Made by a program: the position numbers and the translations under genes | Notes under the pieces: model-generated | What the model was told of the DNA's origin: nothing | Databases searched by the model: none | What the model saw: the letters and a program-made list of their open reading frames with translations, nothing else | NCBI GenBank assembly: GCA_027069385.1 | Contig: JALXER010000001.1 | Location: 1 to 31,809 of the forward strand | Direction of reading: 5' to 3' | Length of the DNA stretch: 31,809 nucleotides | DNA from: Paracoccaceae bacterium | GTDB taxonomy: Bacteria; Pseudomonadota; Alphaproteobacteria; Rhodobacterales; Rhodobacteraceae | Shown here: positions 24,167 through 31,809 of the stretch, piece by piece | Layout: each line of letters opens with the position of its first letter | Numbering within the stretch: position 1 is the first letter of the stretch

Positions 24167-25618
24167 ATGCGGTTCAAACAATTCATTCTTGCCGGCGCGC
24201 TGGCGCTGTTCGGGGCTTTGCCTGCGGTTGCCCAATGGTCGGATCAAAGCATAGAGGCCGGGGCGCGTGACCATCCGGTGATCGTTGCGAAATACGGCGG
24301 GGCGGTGTCCGAAGGGGAGCTGACCGCCTATGTGAACGAGATCGGCCAGAAAATGGCGCGGTTGACCGGTCAGGCCGGTTCGGGCTGGACGTTTACCGTG
24401 CTCGACAGCCCCAAAATCAACGCGTTTGCCCTGCCTGCGGGCTATGTCTATGTCACGCGGGGCTTGTTGGCGCTGGCCCATAACGAGGCCGAGTTGGCCG
24501 CCGTGCTGGCCCATGAAATCACCCATGTGGTGGAAAATCACGTTGAAAAACGGCAGGAAGCCCAGTCAAGCGCGGTTATCGACGGGGCGGTCGGGGCGCT
24601 GGTTGGCAGTATTTTCGGCAGCGGTTCGGTCGATGATGCGATTCGCGAGAATATCGAAAGCACCCTTGCCGAAATCGGGCATTACTCGCAAGAACAGGAA
24701 TTTGCTGCCGATGCGGGCGGGATTGCGCTGTTGAAACTGGCCGGATACGACCCGATGGCGCAGGTCACGTTCTTGCAGGCCATGGCCGATGATGCCGCCT
24801 TGCGGGCCTTGATTGCGGGGCGTGAATATGACTCCGAAAAGGTGCCGTTCTTTGCCAACCACCCCGCCCCGGCCGAGCGGCTGACCCGCGCGGCGGAACT
24901 GGCAGGGGATGGCGGGGGCAGGCTGGCAACCGACCGGTATTTGCGCCATCTCGACGGGATGCTTTACGGGCAGGATACCCGACAGGGAATTATGCGGGAC
25001 GGGCAATTTATCCATCCGGTGCTGGGGTTTACCTTTGATGTGGCCGCAGGGTTGCGGTTGCAGAATAGCGCGCGCCAGATCAACATTCTGGGCGCGCGCG
25101 GAGCCACCTTGGTGCTAAGCGGTGCGCCGATCCCGTCGCAAAACCTGCGCGACTATGTGCAGGAATGGGCGCGACAAATTCCGCGCCGCCAGCGCATCGG
25201 GCACCGCATCAGTGACCAGCGCAGCTTTCAGGTAAACGGCATGCCCGCCGCCAGCGCGACCATCCGCATGCGACGCGGCGCACGACGCGGCGATCTGACC
25301 CTGACGGTTATCGCGATGGACCACCGCCTGTACCGCTTTGCCGGCTTTGTTCCCGACCGGAGCAATGGCACCGCGCAACGCTTTGAACAGACCGTTCGCA
25401 GCTTTCGCCGCCTGTCCTCGGTTGAGGTCGCCGATTTACACAACACCGTTCTGATTGTGCGGCGGGTAACGGCGGTGGATCGGCTCGATTCGCTGCTGGC
25501 CGGATTTCCCGATCAAAGCTATGTTCAGGCCCGCTTTGCCCTGCTTAACCGGCTGGCCCCCGGTGAAATGCCAGAAATGGGTAGCCTTGTGAAACTGCTC
25601 GGGGTAGAAACGCCCTGA
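24167..25618 (+). CDS. Periplasmic M48-family zinc metalloprotease
   Basis: This 483-aa protein begins with a signal peptide (residues 1-23, AVAQ). The zinc motif is H116-E117-x-x-H120 in LAHEITHVVENH, and the third ligand is E178 in QEFAADAGG. The FFANHPAPAERL segment that follows is typical of M48 proteases of the BepA/LoiP kind, which take part in outer-membrane quality control. A C-terminal domain of about 200 residues (from HPVLGFTFDVAAGLRL) has no further recognised motif but is common to alphaproteobacterial homologues. The start at 24167 gives a clean signal peptide with AAGG upstream; an in-frame 22-residue extension would mask it. It lies 22 bases before the PagL-like gene, in the same operon. 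Confidence 0.9.
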   Translation: MRFKQFILAGALALFGALPAVAQWSDQSIEAGARDHPVIVAKYGGAVSEGELTAYVNEIGQKMARLTGQAGSGWTFTVLDSPKINAFALPAGYVYVTRGLLALAHNEAELAAVLAHEITHVVENHVEKRQEAQSSAVIDGAVGALVGSIFGSGSVDDAIRENIESTLAEIGHYSQEQEFAADAGGIALLKLAGYDPMAQVTFLQAMADDAALRALIAGREYDSEKVPFFANHPAPAERLTRAAELAGDGGGRLATDRYLRHLDGMLYGQDTRQGIMRDGQFIHPVLGFTFDVAAGLRLQNSARQINILGARGATLVLSGAPIPSQNLRDYVQEWARQIPRRQRIGHRISDQRSFQVNGMPAASATIRMRRGARRGDLTLTVIAMDHRLYRFAGFVPDRSNGTAQRFEQTVRSFRRLSSVEVADLHNTVLIVRRVTAVDRLDSLLAGFPDQSYVQARFALLNRLAPGEMPEMGSLVKLLGVETP

Positions 25619-25640
25619 CAGGTCAGGGGAAAGGCGCGGC

Positions 25641-26153
25641 ATGGACGGCAGGTTGGCAATACTTTTTACGGTGATGAGCCTGTTTGGCGGCGAATACCAT
25701 GCCGACGGGATAAACGTGAACCGCGCCGATGTCGGGGGCAACTTTACCGCCTCGCTGGGCACGCTCAGCTTTGACCGGCGGCTGACCGGACAGGAACTGC
25801 GCCTGACCTATGCCTTTGACCAGTGGAAACGGTTCAATCCGGTGCTGGATTTTTCGATCACCGATCAGGGCGGCGCGTGGTTGGGGGTTGGCCTGTACCA
25901 GCAATTCAACGTCGATCTGGGCGACCTGCCGCTTTACGCCGGTTTCCACTTTGCGCCCGGGCTTTATATGCAGGGCAACGAGGTTGACCTTGGTTTTGCG
26001 GTCGAGTTCCGCTCGGGCGTGGAACTGGGCGTGCGGCTGGATAATGGCTGGCAAATCGCGCTGTCCTATGACCATCGTTCCAACGCGGATTTTTCGGCGG
26101 TCAACCCGGGGCTGGAAACCATCCAGTTGCGGTTCTCAAAGTCGTTTCGATAG
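25641..26153 (+). CDS. PagL-like lipid A 3-O-deacylase
   Basis: This 170-aa protein is an outer-membrane beta-barrel type enzyme that removes the 3-O-linked acyl chain of lipid A. The catalytic triad is readable at H145, S147 (DHRSNAD) and E159 (NPGLETIQLRF). The His-x-Ser-Asn motif and the Ser-to-Glu distance of 12 residues equal those of PagL from Pseudomonas. Amphipathic strands alternate through residues 35-170. The C-terminus is KSFR, with the aromatic residue penultimate, not terminal. The N-terminal hydrophobic stretch (AILFTVMSLFGG) is a short, weak signal peptide. GGGGAAAGG precedes the ATG. The end overlaps the convergent DUF817 gene by 18 bases. Coupling to the M48 protease points to envelope remodelling. 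Confidence 0.82.
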   Translation: MDGRLAILFTVMSLFGGEYHADGINVNRADVGGNFTASLGTLSFDRRLTGQELRLTYAFDQWKRFNPVLDFSITDQGGAWLGVGLYQQFNVDLGDLPLYAGFHFAPGLYMQGNEVDLGFAVEFRSGVELGVRLDNGWQIALSYDHRSNADFSAVNPGLETIQLRFSKSFR

Positions 26154-26960
26154 AACGTGACGAAACACCAGCGTTACCTGCACAAAACTGACAAATAACA
26201 GCAGATACCACGACCCGAGCTTGGCCAGTGCGGTAAAGCTGAACCCGTGCGTGCCCGCATAAAGCCATGTTCCCGTCAGCGTGCCGATGTTTTCGGCCAG
26301 ATACAGAAACAGGCTCGACAGGAATGCGGCCAGCACAAGGGGCATCCATAAACGGTGGCCAAACGGGGTGAAATAGATGCGCGTGCGCCCGAACACCAGC
26401 ACCGTTGCCGCAAACAGGCCATAGCGCAGGTCAATGATAAAGTGATGGGTAAAAAAGTTGGCATAAATCGCCAGCGCCAGCACCACGCTGGCCCAGAATG
26501 GCGGGTAATTGACAAAGCGCATGTCGAAAATCCGGATGGCCCGCGCGATAAAGCTGCCGACACTGGCATACATGAACCCCGAAAACAGCGGCACGCCCGC
26601 CAGTTTGAGCAACCCCGGTTCGGGATAACCCCACGACCCCATATGCAGCTTGAAAATCTCCATGATCGTGCCCGAAACATGAAACAGCAAAATAACCCGC
26701 GCCTCGGCCCAGCTTTCCAGTTTGAAGGTCAGGAAAAGCGCTTGAATGATCAGCGCATACCCGACCAGAAAGTCATACCGCGCCAGCGGGGCGTTATCGG
26801 GCCAAAGCAACGCGGTAATAATGATCGCGCCCAGCATCAATCCGGCAAACAGGCTGGCCCACGCCATTTTCAGCCCGAACATGACAAATTCGGCCAGCGC
26901 ATGGGGCAGGTGCGCGCGGGTGGCGTCGCCAAGACGGCGCTCTATGCCCAGTCTAGCCAT
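26136..26960 (-). CDS. DUF817-family integral membrane protein
   Basis: This 274-aa protein is mostly hydrophobic, with about seven to eight membrane helices between residues 25 and 265. The conserved motif HVSGTIMEIFKLHMGSWGYPE (about 94-114) marks the DUF817 family, the same family as Bacillus YoaT. Function is unknown in the family. The start overlaps the aminotransferase stop by 8 bases, so the two are co-translated. The end overlaps the convergent pagL-like gene by 18 bases. I see no feature pointing to a substrate. Confidence 0.8.
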   Translation of the reverse strand: MARLGIERRLGDATRAHLPHALAEFVMFGLKMAWASLFAGLMLGAIIITALLWPDNAPLARYDFLVGYALIIQALFLTFKLESWAEARVILLFHVSGTIMEIFKLHMGSWGYPEPGLLKLAGVPLFSGFMYASVGSFIARAIRIFDMRFVNYPPFWASVVLALAIYANFFTHHFIIDLRYGLFAATVLVFGRTRIYFTPFGHRLWMPLVLAAFLSSLFLYLAENIGTLTGTWLYAGTHGFSFTALAKLGSWYLLLFVSFVQVTLVFRHVLSKRL

Positions 26961-28161
26961 GGGTCAGCAGGTTACAGGCTGCTTCGAGCCGGTCGCAAGC
27001 CTTGACCAGCACCGCCATAGAAGTCGCATAGGAAATGCGGATATTGGGGTCATAGTCAAACGCCGCACCGGGCACGACGGCCAGATCGTGCCGGGCCAGC
27101 AGATAGCGCGCCAGGTCGGTCGAGCTTTCAATGGCGGTGCCGTCCGGTGCTGTCCGGTTGATCAATCCGGCGCAATCGGGGTACAGGTAAAACGCCCCTT
27201 CGGGTGCATGGCAAACCAGCCCGGGCATGGTTTCCATGCGCGACAGCAGATAGTCGCGGCGCTCTTTGAACGACGCGGCGCGGTCTTTCAGAAAATCCTG
27301 CGGCCCTTCCAGCGCCGCCACCGCCGCCGCCTGCGAGATCGAGCAGGGGTTGCCGTTATTCTGCGTCAGGATCTTTTTGATCGCGTTGATCACCGGCACC
27401 GGCCCGCCCGCATAGCCAATGCGCCAGCCGGTCATGGCATAGGCCTTGGACACACCGTTCAGGGTGATGGTGCGGTCATAAAGCCGCGGTTCCACCTGCG
27501 CGGGCGTGGTAAAATCAAACCCGTCAAACACGATATGTTCATAGATATCATCGGCGATGATCCACACCTGCGGGTGGCGCAGCAACACATCGGTCAAGGC
27601 CTTTAGCTCGGCCCTGGTATAGGCGGCGCCGGTCGGATTGCTGGGCGAATTGAGCATGATCGCCGAGGTACGCGGGGTGATCGCGGCCTCTAACGCATCG
27701 GGTTGCAGCTTGAAACCGGTCGATTGCGGGCAGCGAACCGGCCGTGCCTGCCCGCCCGCAAGGGTGATCATGCCGCCATAGGACGCCCAGCAGGGCGTGG
27801 GCAGGATAACCTCGGAACCGGGTTCGACCACGGCCTGAAGCGCATGGAACAACAGCGGCTTGACCCCCGCATCGATGACGATCTGTTCGGGCGGGTAATC
27901 CAGCCCGTTATCGCGCTTGAACTTGGCCGACACGGCACGGCGCAGCTCTATGGTGCCCGCAACATTGGTATAGCGGGTGTTGTTCTGGTTGATGGCCTCT
28001 ATTGCGGCGGCCTTGGCGTGGTCGGGGGTGGTGAAATCCGGCTCTCCGACGCTCAGATCGGCAATATCGCGCCCCTTGGCCTTTAGCTCGGTGGCAAGGC
28101 CGAACATCTCGGCGATGGGCGAGGGGGTAAACCCGTTCAAAACGCTGCTAAGGTCTGGCAT
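26953..28161 (-). CDS. Class I PLP-dependent aminotransferase (AspC family)
   Basis: This 402-aa enzyme has the fold-type I aminotransferase motifs: LSVGEPDF near the N-terminus, SPSNPTGA (N175), IADDIYEH (D204, Y207), the PLP lysine K239 in NGVSKAYAMTGWRIGY, and a terminal arginine in IRISYATS. The start has GGAGG upstream. It resembles the aspartate aminotransferase subgroup of alphaproteobacteria. It is divergent from a gene resembling 5-guanidino-2-oxopentanoate decarboxylase, so an arginine or other basic amino acid transaminase role is possible (the AruH step of the arginine transaminase pathway). Its substrate is not decided by sequence. DUF817 is translated from its overlapping end. 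Confidence 0.9.
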   Translation of the reverse strand: MPDLSSVLNGFTPSPIAEMFGLATELKAKGRDIADLSVGEPDFTTPDHAKAAAIEAINQNNTRYTNVAGTIELRRAVSAKFKRDNGLDYPPEQIVIDAGVKPLLFHALQAVVEPGSEVILPTPCWASYGGMITLAGGQARPVRCPQSTGFKLQPDALEAAITPRTSAIMLNSPSNPTGAAYTRAELKALTDVLLRHPQVWIIADDIYEHIVFDGFDFTTPAQVEPRLYDRTITLNGVSKAYAMTGWRIGYAGGPVPVINAIKKILTQNNGNPCSISQAAAVAALEGPQDFLKDRAASFKERRDYLLSRMETMPGLVCHAPEGAFYLYPDCAGLINRTAPDGTAIESSTDLARYLLARHDLAVVPGAAFDYDPNIRISYATSMAVLVKACDRLEAACNLLTHG

Positions 28162-28246
28162 TTGCCCTCCGGCCCTTTGGTGAATCCGGTTTCCTTATGG
28201 CGCAAAACCGCCTAGCTTTGCAACCGACCCGATGAAAGGAAATGCG

Positions 28247-29845
28247 ATGACCCTTGGCGAGTATCTGGTAAAGCTGCTGGCGGCGTATGGCGTGGACACG
28301 GTGTTCGGCATACCGGGGGTGCATACGGTGGAAATGTATCGCGGGCTGGCCGGGTCGGGCATTCGCCATGTGACCCCGCGGCACGAACAGGGGGCGGGGT
28401 TTATGGCCGACGGCTATGCCCGTGTTACCGGCAAGCCGGGCGTGGCGCTGGTGATCACCGGTCCGGGGTTGACCAATATCGTTACCGCCATGGGGCAGGC
28501 ATATGCGGATTCGATCCCGATGCTGGTGATTTCGGCGGTGAACCCGCGCGGCAATTGCGGCCATGGCGAAGGCGAACTGCACGAAAGCCCCGATCAGAGC
28601 CGCCTTGCCGCACAGGTCGCGGCCAGCAGTTTCGGCGTGCAGGTGCCCCGTGATCTGCCCAAGGCCGTTGCGCGGGCCTTTGCCCTGTTCGAGGCCGCGC
28701 GCCCGCGCCCCGTGCATATCCAGATTCCGGTCGATCTGTTCTCCGCCTCAGCCGACGGGTTGTCGCTGGATAGAGCCGTGCCTTTGCATCCACCCCGCCC
28801 CGCCAAGGCGGCCATTGGCGCGGCAGCGACACTTTGCGATGCCGCACAGGCGCCGGTGATGTTTCTGGGTGGCGGGGCTGACGGGCCATCGGCGCTGCGG
28901 CTGGCCGAACGGCTGGGCGCGCCGGTGGTGATGACCACCAACGCCCGCGCCATGGTCCCGCACGGGCACCCGCTTGGCGTTCCGGCCAGCCCCTCGTTGC
29001 AGGCGGTTCGTGCGTTGGCCGATCGGGCCGACCTGGTTCTGGCCATCGGCACCGAGCTGGGCCGCACCGATTACAATATGTATGACCGTGCCGCTTTTGC
29101 GTCACCGGCGCCGTTGATCAGGGTCGATATTGACCCGCTGCAAATGGTGCGCAACCATGGTTGCGCCGTGGCCCTGACCGGCGACGCGGGCGCGGGCGCT
29201 GCCGACCTGCTGGATGCGCTGAACCGCATTGATCCGGCCCCCGATGCGCACGACCGCGCCCGCGCGGCCCGACAGGCGGCGCGTCGTGAATTGCCCCGCG
29301 CCTATGCGCCGCTCTATGATCTGCTGGCGACGCTGCGCGATCTGGTCCCGAATGCGACCGTTGTTGGCGATTCGACTCAGGCCAGCTATGCGGGCAACCT
29401 CTATCATCCGGTCGGTCAGGGCGGGCGCTGGTTCAACGCTGCCACCGGATTTGGCGCGCTGGGCTATGGCCTGCCCGCGGCGATCGGCGCGCGGGTCGGC
29501 GCGCCGGACCGGCCAACCGTCTGTCTGGTCGGGGATGGCGGGCTGCAATTCTCGCTGGCCGAACTGGGCACGGTGATAGAGGCAAACACCGGCCCCTTCG
29601 TGCTGATCTGCCTGAACAATCAGGGCTATGGCGAGATCAAATCCGCCATGCAGGCGCGCGGCGTGGCACCGGTCGGGGTTGACCTGCACACCCCCGATTT
29701 TGCCGGTATCGCCCGCGCCTACGGGTTCCGCGCTGTCACACTTGAACGGCTTGCGGATTTTGTAAACCACATGTCGGACGCGCTCGGGTCCACCCAACCC
29801 ACGCTGATCGAAATCGATGCCGCTATCCTGTCCCCCGACCCCTGA
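28247..29845 (+). CDS. aruI: ThDP-dependent decarboxylase, probably 5-guanidino-2-oxopentanoate decarboxylase
   Basis: This 532-aa protein has the three-domain layout of acetolactate-synthase-like ThDP enzymes. The pyrophosphate-partner domain (about 1-165) has catalytic glutamate E47 in TPRHEQGAGFMADGYAR. A central domain spans about 185-320, and the ThDP-binding domain has GDG at 429-431 and NN at 457-458. The N-terminal half (TVFGIPGVHTVEMYRGL, QAYADSIPMLVISAVN) closely resembles AruI, which decarboxylates 2-ketoarginine in arginine breakdown. It lacks a FAD-site feature I could name. The start at 28247 has AAGGA seven bases upstream; an ATG at 28232 lacks a site. The gene is divergent from an aminotransferase. 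The AruI call is recognition from memory and needs a search. Confidence 0.72.
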   Translation: MTLGEYLVKLLAAYGVDTVFGIPGVHTVEMYRGLAGSGIRHVTPRHEQGAGFMADGYARVTGKPGVALVITGPGLTNIVTAMGQAYADSIPMLVISAVNPRGNCGHGEGELHESPDQSRLAAQVAASSFGVQVPRDLPKAVARAFALFEAARPRPVHIQIPVDLFSASADGLSLDRAVPLHPPRPAKAAIGAAATLCDAAQAPVMFLGGGADGPSALRLAERLGAPVVMTTNARAMVPHGHPLGVPASPSLQAVRALADRADLVLAIGTELGRTDYNMYDRAAFASPAPLIRVDIDPLQMVRNHGCAVALTGDAGAGAADLLDALNRIDPAPDAHDRARAARQAARRELPRAYAPLYDLLATLRDLVPNATVVGDSTQASYAGNLYHPVGQGGRWFNAATGFGALGYGLPAAIGARVGAPDRPTVCLVGDGGLQFSLAELGTVIEANTGPFVLICLNNQGYGEIKSAMQARGVAPVGVDLHTPDFAGIARAYGFRAVTLERLADFVNHMSDALGSTQPTLIEIDAAILSPDP

Positions 29846-29953
29846 AATTCAGGGGGGAGCGACGTAGTCGCGAGGGGGCGGAACGCCCCCCTGCCGCCCG
29901 CAGGGCGGCCCGGCCCAAAGGGAAGCCGCGGTTTGGCTTGCCAAACCGCGGCT
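29839..29953. repeat. Run of four hairpins between convergent genes
   Basis: Four perfect inverted repeats follow one another across the 142-base gap and the end of the ThDP gene. They are CCCCTGAA/TTCAGGGG (29839-29855, spanning the stop codon), GGGGGCG/CGCCCCC (29874-29890), GCCGCCC/GGGCGGC (29893-29909), and the largest, AGCCGCGGTTTGGC/GCCAAACCGCGGCT (29924-29953, 14-bp arms around TT). They lie between two convergent genes, so at least the last could terminate transcription in both directions. The arrangement is reminiscent of a clustered intergenic palindromic element. Confidence 0.75.
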
Positions 29954-29987
29954 GGACTGCGGGAGCCCGCCTCGCCAAAATCCCGAC

Positions 29988-31809
29988 CTATAACGTTGCA
30001 GCCAGACGGGTGCCCTGGTTAATGGCGCGCTTGGCATCCAGTTCGGCCGCAACATCCGCGCCACCGATAACATGACAACCCCCGCCCAGCGCATCCGCAA
30101 GGCCGCGTTCGGGCACTTGTCCGGCGCAAAGCACAATCGTATCGGCCTCGATCAGGCGCGGGTTTTCGCGGCTTTCACCATCCGACACCCACAGTCCCTG
30201 TTCGGTAATCCGGTCATAATTCACCCCGCCAATCATCTGCACCTGTTTCATCGCCAGCGTGGCACGATGAATCCAGCCGGTGGTTTTGCCAAGCCCCTTG
30301 CCCAGCTTTTGCGCCTTGCGCTGCAACAGCGTTACCGCGCGGCGCGGCGCTTCGGGTTGCGGGCCTTGCGCACACAGGCCGGCACGTGCTTCGCTTGGGT
30401 CGCAGACCCCCCATTCCTTTTGCCATTCGGCCAGATCGACACTGGGGCTGTCACCGGTCACCAGATATTCCGCCACGTCAAACCCGATGCCACCGGCTCC
30501 GATAATCGCCACCCTGTCACCCACAGGCGCGCCGCGCAGCACTTGCGCATAAGACAACACATTTGCCCCGTCCTGCCCGTCGATCCCCGGGTCGCGCGGC
30601 GTAGCGCCGGCGGCAATAATCACCTCGTCAAAGCCTTGCAGCATCGCCACATCGGCACGGGTATTCAGGCGCAAGGTCACACCGGTGCGCGCCAGCCTTT
30701 CGGCGAACCAGTCCACCAGTCCGACAAACTCTTCTTTACCCGGAACCTGTTTGGCCAGATTGAGCTGTCCCCCCACGCGGTCGGCAGCGTCAAACAAGGT
30801 CACCGCGTGGCCTCGCGCGGCCGCGGTTATTGCAGCGGCCATGCCCGCCGGTCCGGCCCCGACAATGGCGACGGTTTTGGGGGTTGTGGCCGGTTCGATC
30901 AGCAATTCGGTTTCGTAACAGGCGCGCGGGTTAACCAGACAGGTCGACATTTTCATCGAAAACGTGTGATCCAGACAGGCCTGATTGCAGGCGATACACG
31001 GCGCGATATCGGCCGCATCGCCTGCCGCCGCCTTGGCCACAAAAGCGGGGTCGGCCAGAAACGGCCGCGCCATCGACACCATATCGGCGCACCCGTCCGC
31101 CAACACAGCTTCGGCCACCCCGGGCGTGTTGATCCGGTTAGAGGTAATCAGCGGAATCCCCACCTGCCCCATCAGGCGCTTGGTCACCTCGACAAAGGCG
31201 CGCCGCGGCACCGATGTGGCAATGGTGGGTATGCGCGCCTCGTGCCAGCCGATGCCGGTATTGATAATCGTCGCCCCTGCCGCCTCGATCGCCTTGGCCA
31301 GTTGCACCACCTCGGACCAGCTGGACCCGTCGGGCACCAGATCGACCATCGACAGGCGATAGACCAGAATAAACGCCGGCCCGACGGCCTGTCGCACCCG
31401 TCGCACCACCTCGACCGGCAGGCGCATGCGGTTCGCGTAAGACCCGCCCCATTCATCGCTGCGTTTATTGGTGCGGGTCACCAGAAACTGGTTCAGAAAA
31501 TACCCTTCCGAGCCCATCACCTCTACACCGTCATAGCCCGCCTCTTGGGCGCGCAGCGCCGCCGTTACAATATCGGAGATCTGCTTTTCTATCCCCGCCG
31601 CGTCCAGCTCGCGCGGGGTAAACATAGAAATCGGAGACTTGATCGCGCTGGGCGCGACGCATTGAGGGTTAAACCCATAGCGCCCCGCATGCAGAATCTG
31701 CATGGCGATTTTGCCGCCTTCGGCATGGACCCGATCGGTCGCAATCCGGTGGTTCTTTACGTCGTCGCTGCTGAACAGGCCCGCCGCACCGGGCAGCACC
31801 GCACCTTCG
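29988..31809 (-). CDS. fadH: 2,4-dienoyl-CoA reductase (FadH-like), 5' end outside the window
   Basis: About 607 residues are visible; the start lies beyond base 31809, and the last bases in frame read E-G-A-V-L-P-G-A-A-G-L-F. The order is that of the FMN/4Fe-4S/FAD reductases. An Old-Yellow-Enzyme barrel (HAGRYG, then YDGVEVMGSEGYFLNQFL) is followed by the 4Fe-4S motif C-x2-C-x3-C-x11-C (CIACNQAC...C). A FAD domain (VAIVGAGPAGMAAA) and a nucleotide domain (VAIIGAGGIGFDVAEYL) come next. This is the E. coli FadH type of NADPH-dependent 2,4-dienoyl-CoA reductase, which handles unsaturated fatty acids in beta-oxidation. Trimethylamine dehydrogenase-like relatives share the layout, so the exact substrate is inferred from overall similarity. 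Confidence 0.88.
   Translation of the reverse strand, partial: EGAVLPGAAGLFSSDDVKNHRIATDRVHAEGGKIAMQILHAGRYGFNPQCVAPSAIKSPISMFTPRELDAAGIEKQISDIVTAALRAQEAGYDGVEVMGSEGYFLNQFLVTRTNKRSDEWGGSYANRMRLPVEVVRRVRQAVGPAFILVYRLSMVDLVPDGSSWSEVVQLAKAIEAAGATIINTGIGWHEARIPTIATSVPRRAFVEVTKRLMGQVGIPLITSNRINTPGVAEAVLADGCADMVSMARPFLADPAFVAKAAAGDAADIAPCIACNQACLDHTFSMKMSTCLVNPRACYETELLIEPATTPKTVAIVGAGPAGMAAAITAAARGHAVTLFDAADRVGGQLNLAKQVPGKEEFVGLVDWFAERLARTGVTLRLNTRADVAMLQGFDEVIIAAGATPRDPGIDGQDGANVLSYAQVLRGAPVGDRVAIIGAGGIGFDVAEYLVTGDSPSVDLAEWQKEWGVCDPSEARAGLCAQGPQPEAPRRAVTLLQRKAQKLGKGLGKTTGWIHRATLAMKQVQMIGGVNYDRITEQGLWVSDGESRENPRLIEADTIVLCAGQVPERGLADALGGGCHVIGGADVAAELDAKRAINQGTRLAATL

Noticed and set aside
1..31809. 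CRISPR arrays, insertion sequences, tRNA or rRNA genes
   Set aside because: No regularly spaced direct repeats, transposase motifs, terminal inverted repeats or cloverleaf sequences were seen on reading both strands.

Overview
The window reads as chromosomal DNA of an alphaproteobacterium, most likely a Rhodobacterales (Roseobacter-group) member. The grounds are the high GC with GGC/CTG/GCG-rich codon use, the block phoH-ybeY-corC-lnt-metK, an Lrp-type regulator divergent from phhAB, and protein texture typical of that order. It carries no rRNA or tRNA gene, no CRISPR array and no recognisable insertion sequence. All gene-free gaps are shorter than 300 bases. Every assignment comes from reading motifs; no database search was run.

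Layout. 1-3565 is housekeeping: trpA (minus) diverges from psd-pssA (phosphatidylserine synthesis and decarboxylation to phosphatidylethanolamine), followed by ychF. 3642-7451 holds an RTX-tailed protein whose N-terminal part reads as a seven-bladed beta-propeller, then a secreted caspase-like protein with Sel1 repeats and a peptidoglycan-binding-like tail. 7440-9173 is a phenylalanine hydroxylation unit: an Lrp/AsnC regulator divergent from phhA-phhB. An Ada-type alkylation-repair gene follows (9163-10209). 10210-11235 is a strikingly AT-rich patch carrying a two-anchor membrane protein that resembles DUF1439.

11236-17716 is a largely co-directional minus-strand block: phoH, ybeY, corC, lnt, metK and an M29 aminopeptidase, covering RNA processing, lipoprotein acylation and SAM synthesis. 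A sulfotransferase/glycosyltransferase pair (17801-19670) lies upstream of it, separated by a two-tier hairpin.

19776-26153 is an envelope-themed accessory cluster. It holds a lysine-rich protein with an N-terminal peptidoglycan-binding-like domain, a second secreted caspase/Sel1 protein with a peptidoglycan-binding-like tail, a 61-residue Gly-tailed lipoprotein just upstream of it, and, divergently, an M48 metalloprotease paired with a PagL-like lipid A 3-O-deacylase. 26136-29845 carries a DUF817 membrane protein, a class I aminotransferase and, divergently, a ThDP enzyme resembling 5-guanidino-2-oxopentanoate decarboxylase. The window ends in a 5'-truncated 2,4-dienoyl-CoA reductase (fadH-like), separated from the ThDP gene by a run of four hairpins.

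The most promising undescribed biology is the pair of periplasmic caspase-like/Sel1/peptidoglycan-binding paralogues and their partners: the RTX propeller, the small lipoprotein, the peptidoglycan-binding Lys-rich protein, M48 and PagL. Together they suggest an envelope-surveillance or envelope-remodelling module, which is an inference from architecture and adjacency.
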